Positions 9,126-18,887 of a stretch of 64,000 nt of DNA are shown piece by piece. Within the stretch, counting starts at the first letter, position 1. Every line of letters starts with the position of its first letter. This DNA is from Novosphingobium sediminicola (GTDB lineage: Bacteria; Pseudomonadota; Alphaproteobacteria; Sphingomonadales; Sphingomonadaceae). The notes beneath the pieces are model-generated. The model was not told where the DNA came from. It saw nothing but the letters and a program-made list of their open reading frames with translations, and made no database searches. The translations under genes and the position numbers were made by a program. The stretch covers positions 124,001-188,000 of the forward strand of contig NZ_JACIDX010000006.1 of the NCBI RefSeq assembly GCF_014196525.1. Reading direction: 5' to 3'.

Positions 9126-10934
9126 ATGAAGCAGAACACCATCGCGGGCCTTTGTCTGGCCGGGGCGATGATCGGCGGCGCGGGCCATGCTACGCCCATC
9201 TCCGACCTGCGCGCCCGCACGCCTGAACAGGAAGTGATCTATTTCGTCCTGCCCGACCGTTTCGCCAATGGCGATCCGGCCAATGATACGGGCGGCATCG
9301 CGGGCGATCGGCTGTCCCATGGCTTCGACCCTGCGGACAAGGGCTTCTATCATGGCGGCGACCTTAAAGGGCTGACCGCGCGGCTCGATTATATTCAGGG
9401 GCTGGGTGCCAGCGCGATCTGGGTCGGGCCGATTTTCAAAAACAAGCCGGTGCAGGGGGCCAAGGGCCATGAAAGCGCGGGCTATCACGGCTATTGGATC
9501 ACCGATTTCCTCCATGTCGATCCGCATTTCGGCACTGACGCGGATTTCGCCGCTCTGGTAAAGGCGGCCCATGCGCGGGGGATGAAGGTCTATATGGACA
9601 TCATCGTCAACCACACCGCCGATGTCATCCAATACCGCGAGGCAGGCGATGCCGCCGCGCCCTATCGTTCGAAGGCCGACTATCCCTTTTCGCGCCGAGG
9701 CGGAGTGGCGGGCGCGCCGATCAATGCCGGGTTCGCGGGCGATGATGATGCCCGCCCCGCCAACTGGGCGCATATGACCGATCCGGGTTTTGCCTATACG
9801 CCCTATGTGCCGCGCGGCGAGGAGAAGGCCAAGAACCCGGCGTGGCTCAACAATCCCATCTGGTATCACAATCGCGGCGACACCGACTGGAAGGGCGAGA
9901 GCGCGCAATATGGCGATTTCGTCGGGCTGGACGATCTGGCCACGGAAAACCCGCGCGTGGTCAAAGGGTTCATCGAGATCTACGGCAACTGGATCGACCG
10001 TTTCGGCATTGACGGCTATCGCATCGACACGGCCAAGCATGTGAACCCGCAATTCTGGCGCGCCTTTGTGCCCGCCATGCAGGCGCGGGCCAAGGCGCGC
10101 GGCATTCCCAATTTCCACATCTTTGGCGAGGTGGCGACCGGCGATTATGATCCGGCGCTGTTGGCCGGATGGGTGCATCGCGCGGGGCTGCCTGCGGTGC
10201 TGGACTTTGCCTTCATGCGTGCGGCGACCGATGCGGCCGGCGGCAAAACCGGCACGCAGGAACTGGCCCGCATGGTCGAGGATGATGCGCTCTATGGGCC
10301 AAAGGGCGCGCTGCGCCTGCCGACCTTCCTGGGCAATCACGACAATGGCCGTTTCGCCATGGCCCTGCGCGAGGCCAGGCCGGGGATCGGCGCGCAGGAA
10401 TGGCTGGCGCGCGACCTGCTGGGCCATGCGATGCTGCTGACGCTGCGCGGTGTGCCGACGATCTATTATGGCGACGAACAGGGCTTTGCCGGGCGCGGGG
10501 GCGATCAATCCTCGCGGCAGGATATGTTCGCCAGCAAGGTGGCGGAATATAATCAAGATACACTGGTGGGCACTTCCTCCACAACCGCCGCCGCCAATTT
10601 CACACCCACTCATCCGCTCTATCAGGCCATCGCGCGCCTTTCCCAGATCCGCCGGTCCACCCCGGCGCTCTGGGGCGGGCGGACGATCCTGCGCGCCTCG
10701 GGCGAGGGGCCGGGGCTGTTTGCCGTCTCGCGCCTCGATCCCAAGACCGGGGCCGAAGTGCTGCTGGCCTTCAACACCTCTGACCGGCCCATCACCGCGC
10801 AGCTTTCCGTAGAGACCGCCACCCAGCGTTTCACACCGCTGTCCGGCCCATGCCCCGCCGCGCCCATCGCACCGGGCAGCGCGACGATCAGCCTGCCCGC
10901 TTTCGGCTATGCCATCTGCGCCGCCACCAAGTAA
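9126..10934 (+). CDS. Secreted GH13 alpha-amylase / neopullulanase-like enzyme
   Basis: 602 residues with a signal peptide (MKQNTIAGLCLAGAMIGGAGHA, cleavage near residue 22). All four GH13 regions are present: DIIVNH (about 158-163), GYRIDTAKH with the nucleophile Asp near 301, FGEV with the acid Glu near 335, and FLGNHD with Asp near 406. A C-terminal beta domain follows. It hydrolyses alpha-1,4-glucans in the periplasm or at the cell surface, comparable in role to SusA or to secreted cyclomaltodextrinases. It starts 71 bases after the TonB receptor with AGAGCAGG upstream, and appears co-transcribed with it. Confidence 0.92.
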   Translation: MKQNTIAGLCLAGAMIGGAGHATPISDLRARTPEQEVIYFVLPDRFANGDPANDTGGIAGDRLSHGFDPADKGFYHGGDLKGLTARLDYIQGLGASAIWVGPIFKNKPVQGAKGHESAGYHGYWITDFLHVDPHFGTDADFAALVKAAHARGMKVYMDIIVNHTADVIQYREAGDAAAPYRSKADYPFSRRGGVAGAPINAGFAGDDDARPANWAHMTDPGFAYTPYVPRGEEKAKNPAWLNNPIWYHNRGDTDWKGESAQYGDFVGLDDLATENPRVVKGFIEIYGNWIDRFGIDGYRIDTAKHVNPQFWRAFVPAMQARAKARGIPNFHIFGEVATGDYDPALLAGWVHRAGLPAVLDFAFMRAATDAAGGKTGTQELARMVEDDALYGPKGALRLPTFLGNHDNGRFAMALREARPGIGAQEWLARDLLGHAMLLTLRGVPTIYYGDEQGFAGRGGDQSSRQDMFASKVAEYNQDTLVGTSSTTAAANFTPTHPLYQAIARLSQIRRSTPALWGGRTILRASGEGPGLFAVSRLDPKTGAEVLLAFNTSDRPITAQLSVETATQRFTPLSGPCPAAPIAPGSATISLPAFGYAICAATK

Positions 10935-10946
10935 GGACCCCCGATA

Positions 10947-12551
10947 ATGACCCTCTCGCAAGGCCCATGGTGGCGCGGCGCCACCATCTATCAGATCTAT
11001 CCGCGCAGCTTTGCCGACAGCAATGGCGACGGCATCGGCGATCTTCCGGGCATCACCGCGCATCTCGATCATGTGGCCAGCCTTGGCGTCGATGCGATCT
11101 GGATCAGCCCTTTCTTCACCAGCCCGATGGCCGATTTCGGCTATGACGTGGCCGATTACCGCGATGTCGATCCGATCTTTGGCACGCTCGTTGATTTCGA
11201 CGCTTTGGTGGCCCGCGCCCATGGATTGGGCCTGAAGGTGATGATCGACATGGTCTTCGCCCATACCAGCGATGCCCATGCATGGTTTGCGCAAAGCCGC
11301 ACTGACAAGGCAACCCCTTATGCCGACTGGTATGTCTGGCGCGACGCCAACCCTGACGGCACGCCGCCCAACAACTGGCAATCGGTGTTCGGCGGCCCGG
11401 CATGGACATGGGACGCACGCCGCCAGCAATATTACATGCACCAGTTCCTGAAAGAACAGCCGCAGTTGAACGGCCATAATCCGGCGGTGCAGGAGGCCTG
11501 CCTTGATGTGCTGCGTTTCTGGCTGGATCGCGGGGTGGATGGGTTCCGGCTCGATGCGCTCAACCATGCGATGTTCGATCCCGGATTTGCCGACAATCCC
11601 ATTGCGCCCGCGAATGGCAAACCCCGCACCCGCCCCTATGATTTTCAGGCCAAGGTCAACAGCATGAACCACCCCGATGTGGTCGGCTTTGTCGAGCGCA
11701 TTGCGGCCGTGTGTCAGGCGGCGGGCGCGACCTTTACCGTGGCCGAAATCGGGGGCGATGATGCCGATCCCCTGATGAAGGCCTATACGGCGGGCGAGGC
11801 GCGCCTTTCGAGCGCCTACAGTTTCGACTTCCTCTATGCTGATCGCCTGACCGCCGATCTGGTGGCGCGGACGCAGGCGCTGTGGGACGGCGCGCCGGAC
11901 GCCGATGGCCGCGCGCAGGGCTGGCCAAGCTGGGCCTTTGAAAACCACGATGCGCCGCGCCATGTCTCGCGCTGGGTGGGGGGCGAACATCGCGATGCCT
12001 ATGCCCGGATGACCATGGCGCTGCTGATGGCGCTGCGCGGCAATGCGTTTCTGTATCAGGGGCAGGAGCTGGGCCTGACGCAGGATGATATCCCGTTCCA
12101 CCTGCTTCAGGACCCCGAAGCCATCGCCAACTGGCCGCTGACCCTGAGCCGCGACGGCGTGCGCACGCCGATGCCGTGGCAGGTACAGGACGAGCAGGGC
12201 GGCTTTACCAAGGGTTCGCCGTGGCTGCCGCTCTCGCCGGAAAACATCGCCCGCGCGGTGGACCGGCAAGAGGCCGACCCGCAAAGCCAATTGGCCATCA
12301 CCCGCCAAATCATCGCCCTGCGCCGCGCGCATCGGGCGCTGGCGGTGGGGGCGATGGAGGATCTGCGCGTGGATGGCGATCTGCTCACCTTTACCCGGCG
12401 CGAGGGGGGCGAGGCGATTGCCTGCGCCTTTAACCTTGGCGGCGAAACCATCGCCCAGGCCGCGCCGGATGGACAGACCCTGCTGGCGCTGAACGGCGCG
12501 GATAGCGGGCAATTGCCGCCCTATGCCGCCCATTTCATCCTGTCTGCCTAA
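10947..12551 (+). CDS. GH13 alpha-glucosidase (oligo-1,6-glucosidase/maltase type), cytoplasmic
   Basis: 534 residues with no signal peptide. The N-terminus WWRGATIYQIYPRSFADSNG is the signature of the GH13 alpha-glucosidase group. Region I is DMVFAHTSD (about 101-109), region II GFRLDALNH with Asp near 203, region III TVAEIGG with Glu near 267, and region IV FENHD with Asp near 335. It would release glucose from maltose or short maltodextrins after import by the MFS transporter. It starts 12 bases after the amylase stop codon, with TAAGGA upstream, so it is the third gene of the operon. Alpha-1,4 versus alpha-1,6 preference cannot be settled by eye. Confidence 0.92.
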   Translation: MTLSQGPWWRGATIYQIYPRSFADSNGDGIGDLPGITAHLDHVASLGVDAIWISPFFTSPMADFGYDVADYRDVDPIFGTLVDFDALVARAHGLGLKVMIDMVFAHTSDAHAWFAQSRTDKATPYADWYVWRDANPDGTPPNNWQSVFGGPAWTWDARRQQYYMHQFLKEQPQLNGHNPAVQEACLDVLRFWLDRGVDGFRLDALNHAMFDPGFADNPIAPANGKPRTRPYDFQAKVNSMNHPDVVGFVERIAAVCQAAGATFTVAEIGGDDADPLMKAYTAGEARLSSAYSFDFLYADRLTADLVARTQALWDGAPDADGRAQGWPSWAFENHDAPRHVSRWVGGEHRDAYARMTMALLMALRGNAFLYQGQELGLTQDDIPFHLLQDPEAIANWPLTLSRDGVRTPMPWQVQDEQGGFTKGSPWLPLSPENIARAVDRQEADPQSQLAITRQIIALRRAHRALAVGAMEDLRVDGDLLTFTRREGGEAIACAFNLGGETIAQAAPDGQTLLALNGADSGQLPPYAAHFILSA

Positions 12552-12582
12552 ACCCCGATCCTTCCCCCGGAGAGAGACCATC

Positions 12583-14643
12583 ATGGCCCGCTCGCTTGCT
12601 CCCCTTGCCGCCTTTTTTCTGACCGCTACCTCTGCCCCAATCGCAGCCTATGCCCAGACCGCACCCGCCAGCTATTCGGCCACCTCGCCCGATGGCAGTA
12701 TCGCCATTGCCATCACCACCGACAGCGATCACCGCGTCCGCTATGGCATCACCCGGCGGGGCAAGGCGCTGATCGCGCCCTCGCTGATGGGCTTTATCCT
12801 GACCGATGGCGTCAATATGGTGCGTGGATGGGACATCACCGGCGCCGACACCGGCAAGGGCGATGATACATGGGAGCAGCCATGGGGCGAGCGCCGCTAT
12901 GTGCGCGACCATTATAACGAGATCACCGTCCACCTGCGCCAGTCCAAGGAGCAGGGCGAGCGGTTGATGGATGTGCATTTCCGCATCTTCGACAATGGCG
13001 TGGGCTTTCGCTATGAAATCCCCAAGCAGGCCGCGATGACGACGATGCGGATCGTGGACGAAGTGACCGAATTCGACATCGCGCCGCGCGGCATCGCATG
13101 GTGGATCCCCGGCGGCGAATGGAACCGCTATGAGCAGGTCTATCAAAAGACCCCGATCGATGCGGTTTCCACCGCCCATACGCCCATCACCATGCGCCTT
13201 GATGATGGCACGCATCTCTCCTTCCACGAGGCCGCGCTGGTCGATTATTCGGCCATGTGGTTCAAGCGGGCCGATGGGCAGAAGTTCCGCACCACCCTTT
13301 CGCCTTCGGGGCAGGGCGCGCGCGTGGTGCGCGATCTGCCCTTCAATACGCCATGGCGCGCGATCCGCATTGCTGACGATGCCGCGGGGCTGGTGGAAAA
13401 CGACCTTGAGCTGAACCTCAACGAGCCGAACAAGATTGGCGATGTGAGTTGGTTCAAGCCGCAAAAGTACATCGGCATCTGGTGGGGCATGATCCGGGGC
13501 GACTGGACATGGGCCGAAGGGCCAAAGCATGGCGCCACCACCGAGCGGGCCAAGCAATATATCGACTTTGCCGCCAAGAACGGCTTTTCCAGCGTGCTGA
13601 TCGAGGGCTGGGACAAGGGCTGGAACGGCAATTGGCTGGGCACGGGGGGCGATTTCAGCTTTACCAAGTCCGCCGATGGTTTTGATCTGGAGGCTGTCAC
13701 CGCCTATGGCCACAAGAAGGGCGTCAACCTGATCGGCCATCACGAAACGGGCGGCAATATCGCCAATTATGAGGCCCAGCTTGAGGATGCGATGAAGCTG
13801 TATAGCCGCCTTGGCGTGCCGGCGGTCAAGACGGGCTATGTGGCCGATGCGGGTGGCATTCAGGCGCCCTGCGGGAATGATCCTGCGAAAATCTGCATGG
13901 AATATCACGATGGCCAGCGTCAGGTGCAGCATCACCTGCGCGTGGTGCAGGTGGCGGCGAAATATCACATTGCCGTCAACGCGCATGAGCCGGTGAAGGA
14001 CACCGGCCTGCGCCGCACCTATCCCAACTGGATCGCGCGGGAAGGCGCGCGCGGCATGGAATATAACGCATGGGGTCAATTCGCCAACGGGCCGAGCCAT
14101 GAGCCGACCCTCGTTTACACCCGTATGCTGTCCGGCCCGATGGATTTCACCCCCGGCATCCTCAGCCTTGAGGGCGCCAACCATGCGCCCTTGGCCTCGA
14201 CGCTGGCCAAGCAATTGGGGCTTTATCTGGCGCTTTATTCCCCGATCCAGATGGCGGCCGATTTCATCGAGAGCCTTGAGGCACACCCGCGCGAACTGGC
14301 TTTCATCCGCCAAGTCCCCGCCGATTGGGCGCAGAGCCATCTGATCGCGGGCGCGGTGGGCGAATATGCGATCTTTGCCCGTCAGGATCGCAACAGCCCC
14401 GACTGGTATGTCGGCGGGGTCAATGACGCCACGGCGCGCGATGTCGACCTGAAGCTCGACTTCCTTGATCCCGGCAAGACCTATACCGCCACCATCTACA
14501 AGGATGGCGAGGGCGCGACCTACCTGACCGAGGCGCGGCACAGGATCGCCTATGAGACGCGCAAAGTGGCCAAGGGCGACACTATCAAACTGTGGCTGGC
14601 GCCGGGCGGAGGCGGGGCAATTCGTCTCACCCCCGGCAAATAA
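12583..14643 (+). CDS. GH97 alpha-glucosidase, SusB-like, exported
   Basis: 686 residues with a signal peptide (cleavage after AYAQ near residue 25). The N-terminal beta-sandwich and the barrel are those of family GH97. Glu388 (in GHHETGG), Glu469 (in AHEPVKDTG) and Glu493 (in GMEYNAW) have the spacing of the base pair and acid of SusB, allowing for a short insertion around the CGNDPAKIC segment. This fits the inverting alpha-glucosidase branch rather than the retaining alpha-galactosidase branch. It would cut maltodextrins to glucose in the periplasm. The start at 12583 has GGAGAGAG upstream and lies 31 bases after the GH13 alpha-glucosidase, closing the operon. Confidence 0.92.
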   Translation: MARSLAPLAAFFLTATSAPIAAYAQTAPASYSATSPDGSIAIAITTDSDHRVRYGITRRGKALIAPSLMGFILTDGVNMVRGWDITGADTGKGDDTWEQPWGERRYVRDHYNEITVHLRQSKEQGERLMDVHFRIFDNGVGFRYEIPKQAAMTTMRIVDEVTEFDIAPRGIAWWIPGGEWNRYEQVYQKTPIDAVSTAHTPITMRLDDGTHLSFHEAALVDYSAMWFKRADGQKFRTTLSPSGQGARVVRDLPFNTPWRAIRIADDAAGLVENDLELNLNEPNKIGDVSWFKPQKYIGIWWGMIRGDWTWAEGPKHGATTERAKQYIDFAAKNGFSSVLIEGWDKGWNGNWLGTGGDFSFTKSADGFDLEAVTAYGHKKGVNLIGHHETGGNIANYEAQLEDAMKLYSRLGVPAVKTGYVADAGGIQAPCGNDPAKICMEYHDGQRQVQHHLRVVQVAAKYHIAVNAHEPVKDTGLRRTYPNWIAREGARGMEYNAWGQFANGPSHEPTLVYTRMLSGPMDFTPGILSLEGANHAPLASTLAKQLGLYLALYSPIQMAADFIESLEAHPRELAFIRQVPADWAQSHLIAGAVGEYAIFARQDRNSPDWYVGGVNDATARDVDLKLDFLDPGKTYTATIYKDGEGATYLTEARHRIAYETRKVAKGDTIKLWLAPGGGGAIRLTPGK

Positions 14644-14689
14644 GCGGCACACCGGTTGACGCGGGCGCATCACGGGATAGGGAAGGGCG

Positions 14690-15766
14690 ATGAGCCAAAA
14701 ACCCTGTCCCAACTGGGTCAGCTGGGCCATCGGGCGCATCGACGCGGATTATACCCGCAGCGCCGATACCCATCTGATCCCGGTGCCGCTGCCCGCCCTG
14801 CCGCATATCGCGATTTATCTGAAGGATGAATCGAGCCACCCCACCGGCAGCCTGAAGCATCGCCTCGCGCGTTCGCTCTTCCTCTATGCGCTGTGCAATG
14901 GCTGGATCGCGCAGGGGATGGTGATTGTCGAGGCCTCCTCCGGCTCGACCGCCGTGTCCGAGGCCTATTTTGCGCGGATGCTGGGCCTGCCCTTCATCGC
15001 GGTGGTGCCGCGCAGCACCGCGCCTGAAAAAATTGCGGCCATCGAGGCGCTGGGCGGGCAATGCCACAAGGTGGACAGCGCAGGCGCGGTTTACGGCGAG
15101 GCCTCGCGTCTGGCGGCGGAATTGAACGGCCATTACATGGACCAGTTCACCTATGCCGAACGCGCCACCGACTGGCGCGGCAATAATAATATCGCCGACA
15201 GCATCTTCAGCCAGATGGCCCGCGAACCCCATCCCATCCCGGCATGGATCGTTACCGGCGCGGGCACGGGTGGCACCTCGGCCACGATTGGCCGCTATGT
15301 CCATTACAACCGCCACGCCACACAGGTCTGCGTGGCGGACCCTGCGGCCTCTGTATTCCATCGCCATTGGGCCGACCGCAGCATCGCCACCACCGATGGC
15401 CCCACCAGCCGCATCGAAGGCATTGGCCGCCCCCGCGTTGAGCCAAGCTTCATCCCCACCGTGATCGACCGGATGGAGGTGGTCGAGGACCGCGCCTCCA
15501 TCGCCGCCGCGCGGGCGCTCTCGCGCTATCTGGGGCGGCGCGTGGGCGGGTCGACGGGCACCAATCTGGTGGCCATCGCGCGCATTGCCACGCAAATGGC
15601 CGATGCGGGCGAGAAAGGCTCGATCGTCTCGATCCTGTGCGACAGCGGCGAGCGCTATGGCTCGACCTATTACAATGACGAATGGCTGATCGCGCAGGGG
15701 CTGGCGGACGAGGCCGAGGAAGAACGCATGGCCGCCTTCCTTGCCAGCGGGCGTTACGCTTCCTAA
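14690..15766 (+). CDS. PLP-dependent cysteine synthase-fold enzyme, similar to L-cysteine desulfhydrase Cds1
   Basis: 358 residues. The PLP lysine is in HPTGSLKHR (about residue 58). [12 protein letters not shown] binds the substrate carboxylate, [10 protein letters not shown] the PLP phosphate, and the C-terminal [12 protein letters not shown] is typical of Cds1-type proteins rather than CysK/CysM, as is the N-terminal [12 protein letters not shown]. Known Cds1 proteins degrade L-cysteine to H2S, ammonia and pyruvate in the cytoplasm. It follows the GH97 gene by 46 bases on the same strand, but no functional tie to maltodextrin use is evident. A cysteine synthase-like role remains possible. 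Confidence 0.82.
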   Translation: MSQKPCPNWVSWAIGRIDADYTRSADTHLIPVPLPALPHIAIYLKDESSHPTGSLKHRLARSLFLYALCNGWIAQGMVIVEASSGSTAVSEAYFARMLGLPFIAVVPRSTAPEKIAAIEALGGQCHKVDSAGAVYGEASRLAAELNGHYMDQFTYAERATDWRGNNNIADSIFSQMAREPHPIPAWIVTGAGTGGTSATIGRYVHYNRHATQVCVADPAASVFHRHWADRSIATTDGPTSRIEGIGRPRVEPSFIPTVIDRMEVVEDRASIAAARALSRYLGRRVGGSTGTNLVAIARIATQMADAGEKGSIVSILCDSGERYGSTYYNDEWLIAQGLADEAEEERMAAFLASGRYAS

Positions 15767-15800
15767 ATTGACTGAATACAATTATCATTTGCAGGATCCT

Positions 15801-17807
15801 ATGTCGAACAATCCGCTGCTGGCCGCTGATGCTTTGCCCGATTTTGCCGCGATCCGGCCCGAACATGTCGTGCCTGCGGTTGAGGCCGCGATTGCCGATC
15901 ATGCCGATGCGATGAAGGCGCTGGCTGCGCGGCCCGGCGATCCGGCGCTGTTGGCCGACAAGGATGCGGCTGATGTGGCCATTTCGCGCGTCTGGGGCGT
16001 GGTCAGCCATCTGGTGATGGTGGCCACCACGCCGGAACTGCGCGAGGCCCATGGTCAGGCCCAACCCCTGATCGACGCGCATTTCAGCGCCGTGGGTCAG
16101 GACAAGGCGTTGTATCAGGCGTTGAAGGCGATTGATCCGCTTGCCTTGCCTGAAAATGAGCGCCGCGCGCTGACGCTTGCCTTGCAGGATTTCGAACTGT
16201 CGGGCGTGGCGCTCGACGGCGAGGCGGCGCAGGATTTTGCCGCCAACCGGATCGAGATGGGTCGCCTTTCGACCGAATTTTCCAATGCCGTGCTGGATGC
16301 CACCGAGGCATGGACGCTGGAAATCACCGATGAGGCGCGTCTTGCCGGTATCCCTGAGGCCGACCGGGCCGGGATGCGCGCGGCGGCCCAGCGCGCGGGC
16401 AAGGAAGGCTGGCTGATTACGCTCCACGCGCCCAGCGTGATGGCAGTCCTTTCGCATGCCGAGGACCGGGAATTGCGCGAGGAAGCCTATCGCGCATGGA
16501 ACACCCGCGCATCGGATCAGGGGCCGAATGCGGGCCAGTTCGACAATGGCCCGCGCATCGCTGAAATCCTGTCGCGCCGGGGCAAGGCCGCGCTGGCGCT
16601 GGGGTTTGAGGATCCGGTGGCGGTGTCGCTGGCCGCGAAAATGGCGCGGGACGGGGCCGAAGTGGATGCGTTCCTCTCCAGCCTTGGCGCGGCGGCGCGG
16701 CCTCAGGCGGCGCGCGATCTGGCCTCGCTGGCGGAATTTGCGCGGGACGAATTGAACATCGCCGATCTGCGCCCATGGGATGTCGGCTTTGCCAGCGAGC
16801 GGATGCGGCGCAAGCTGCACGATCTCGATACGTCGGAAATCCGCCGCTATCTGCCGTTGCCCCGCGTGACGGAGGCTTTGTTCGGCCTGGTGCGCGAACT
16901 CTTCGGCGTTGAATTTCGCGCTGCGCAGGGCGTGCCGGTGTGGCATCCCGATGTGCGCTATTTCACCCTGCACCGCGATGGGCATGAGGTGGCCTCGCTC
17001 TATGCCGATTTCTTTGCGCGCGAGGGCAAGCGCGGCGGGGCATGGATGGATTCGGCCCGCCCGCGCCAGCATGGCGTCACGCCGGTCGCCTATCTGGTAA
17101 CGAATTTCGCGCCGCCGGTGGGCGATGCGCCCGCCTATATCACGCATAATGACATGGTGACGCTGTTCCATGAAATGGGCCATTGCCTGCATCATCTGCT
17201 GGGTGAGGTTGACCTGCCCAGCATTGGCGGGATCGCCGGGGTGGAATGGGATGCGGTCGAATTGCCCAGCCAGTTCCTCGAGAATTTTGCCTGGGAACCG
17301 GCCACGCTGAAGGCCGCCAGCGCGCATGAGGAAAGCGGCGATCCCTTGCCCGATGCGATGATCACGCGGATGCTGGGGGCGCAGAAGTTCCTTGGCGCGA
17401 TGGGACTGGTGCGGCAGGCCGAATTTGCGCTCTTCGACCTGCGGCTGCACCGGGCGGCGGGCGGCGACAATGCGCCCGATTACCGCGACGTTCTGGCGCA
17501 GGTGCGCAGCGAAGTAGCCGTCATCGACTATCCCGAATGGCACCGTTTCCCCACCAGCTTCAGCCATATTTTCGCCGGTGGCTATGCGGCGGGCTATTAC
17601 TCCTATCTCTGGGCCGAGCGCCTTTCGGCCGATGCCTATGCCGCGTTTGAGGAGGGCGATGTATCGCGCGCCGAATTGGGCGAACGTTTCCGCGCCGAGG
17701 TCCTCTCGCGCGGCGGTACGCGCCCGGCGATCGAAAACTTCACCGCCTTCCGCGGGCGTGAGCCGGAGAATGAGCCGCTGCTGGAAAGCTGGGGCATCGC
17801 GGCGTAA
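15801..17807 (+). CDS. prlC: Oligopeptidase A, M3 family zinc metallopeptidase
   Basis: 668 residues. The zinc site is HEMGHCLHH (about residue 457), with the downstream ligand region VEWDAVELPSQFLENF matching oligopeptidase A (PrlC/OpdA) closely. The protein lacks a signal peptide and is the usual length. It cleaves short peptides in the cytoplasm, including released signal-peptide fragments. The ATG at 15801 has AGGA upstream; an alternative in-frame start at 15741 would overlap the preceding gene. The related peptidase Dcp is the main alternative, but the ELPSQF(L/M)ENF region favours PrlC. Confidence 0.9.
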   Translation: MSNNPLLAADALPDFAAIRPEHVVPAVEAAIADHADAMKALAARPGDPALLADKDAADVAISRVWGVVSHLVMVATTPELREAHGQAQPLIDAHFSAVGQDKALYQALKAIDPLALPENERRALTLALQDFELSGVALDGEAAQDFAANRIEMGRLSTEFSNAVLDATEAWTLEITDEARLAGIPEADRAGMRAAAQRAGKEGWLITLHAPSVMAVLSHAEDRELREEAYRAWNTRASDQGPNAGQFDNGPRIAEILSRRGKAALALGFEDPVAVSLAAKMARDGAEVDAFLSSLGAAARPQAARDLASLAEFARDELNIADLRPWDVGFASERMRRKLHDLDTSEIRRYLPLPRVTEALFGLVRELFGVEFRAAQGVPVWHPDVRYFTLHRDGHEVASLYADFFAREGKRGGAWMDSARPRQHGVTPVAYLVTNFAPPVGDAPAYITHNDMVTLFHEMGHCLHHLLGEVDLPSIGGIAGVEWDAVELPSQFLENFAWEPATLKAASAHEESGDPLPDAMITRMLGAQKFLGAMGLVRQAEFALFDLRLHRAAGGDNAPDYRDVLAQVRSEVAVIDYPEWHRFPTSFSHIFAGGYAAGYYSYLWAERLSADAYAAFEEGDVSRAELGERFRAEVLSRGGTRPAIENFTAFRGREPENEPLLESWGIAA

Positions 17808-17812
17808 GCCGG

Positions 17813-18886
17813 GTGCCTCTGCCGCCGCATCTCTACACGCTGGCCGATTATGCCCGCGCTGCGCAGGCGCGGATTGATCCGGCGGTCTGGGCATGGCTCG
17901 AAGGGGCCAGCGGCGATGGCGCGGCGCGGCGGCGCGAGGAGGCGAGCTTTGCCGCCCATGCGCTGCTCAACCGCCCGCTGGCCGATCTGCGCGGGGGGCA
18001 TACGCGGCGGCGCCTGTTGGGGCTGGAACTGGCGCATCCGGTGATGCTCTCGCCGCTGGGCTATCATGGATTGGTGCATCCCGAAGGCGAGTTGGCCACC
18101 GCGCGCGGCTGCCTTGAAACGGTGATGACCGTTTCGACCATGGCCAGCCAGCCCATCGAGGCTATCGCGCAGGTGGCCGCCGGGCCGTTGTGGTTCCAGC
18201 TCTATGTCCAGCCCCGGCGCGAGGATACGCTGCGCCTGATCCGCCGGGCCGAGGCGGCGGAGGCAAGGGCGATCATCGTGACGCTGGACACACCCGCCCA
18301 GCCTGCCAGCCCGCAGGCCCTGCGCGCCGGTTTCGCTATCCCGCGCGGTGTCGAGGCGGTGCATCTCTCCGGTTTCGCGCCCGCGCCTGAGGCATCGGGC
18401 GGTTGGTACAATCCCGCGCTGTCCCGTCTGACCGCCGCCGCGCCGGGGTGGGATGATATGGCATGGCTGCGCGATCAGACTGACCTGCCGCTGCTGGCCA
18501 AGGGCATGTCGCGGGTCGATGATGCGGCGCGGCTGATGGCGCTGGGCTGGGATGGGCTGGTGCTGTCCACTCATGGCGGGCGGGCGATGGAGGGGGCGGC
18601 GGCGCCCCTGACGCTGTTGCCCGCGATGCGCGCGGCGCTGGGCGCGGACAGGGCGATCCTGCTCGATGGCTCGGTGCGGACCGGGGCGGATGTGTTTCGG
18701 GCGCTGGCGCTGGGGGCCGACGCGGTGATGATCGGGCGACCGCAATTGCACGGTCTGGGCGTGGGGGGCGCTCTGGGCGTGGCCCATATGCTGAAAATTC
18801 TGCGCGAGGAGCTGGAACTGGCGATGGTGCTGGCGGGATGCGCCACATTGGACGCCATCGGGCCGGATGCTTTGATTGGGGGGTAA
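17813..18886 (+). CDS. FMN-dependent alpha-hydroxy-acid oxidase/dehydrogenase
   Basis: 357 residues. The TIM-barrel FMN family is clear: WFQLYVQP, LLAKGM, the active-site stretch STHGGRAMEG (normally SNHGGRQ), and the phosphate-binding LLDGSVRTGADVFRALALGADAVMIGRP. The active-site His and the substrate Arg of HGGR are kept, while the Asn before His is replaced by Thr. It could oxidise L-lactate, glycolate or a related 2-hydroxy acid; the substrate cannot be fixed from sequence. It uses a GTG start 5 bases after the oligopeptidase stop codon and is followed 1 base later by the PKHD dioxygenase gene, so the three form a tight operon. Confidence 0.85.
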   Translation: MPLPPHLYTLADYARAAQARIDPAVWAWLEGASGDGAARRREEASFAAHALLNRPLADLRGGHTRRRLLGLELAHPVMLSPLGYHGLVHPEGELATARGCLETVMTVSTMASQPIEAIAQVAAGPLWFQLYVQPRREDTLRLIRRAEAAEARAIIVTLDTPAQPASPQALRAGFAIPRGVEAVHLSGFAPAPEASGGWYNPALSRLTAAAPGWDDMAWLRDQTDLPLLAKGMSRVDDAARLMALGWDGLVLSTHGGRAMEGAAAPLTLLPAMRAALGADRAILLDGSVRTGADVFRALALGADAVMIGRPQLHGLGVGGALGVAHMLKILREELELAMVLAGCATLDAIGPDALIGG

Positions 18887-18887
18887 T

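Noticed and set aside
9042..12584. Very long minus-strand open frame (1180 codons) opposite the two GH13 genes
   Set aside because: Its sequence is Arg/His/Gly-rich with no recognisable domain, and the opposite strand encodes complete GH13 enzymes with all catalytic regions. It is a GC-rich shadow frame.
15450..17894. Minus-strand open frame opposite oligopeptidase A
   Set aside because: No domain features, while the plus strand carries the HEMGH zinc site and full-length PrlC.
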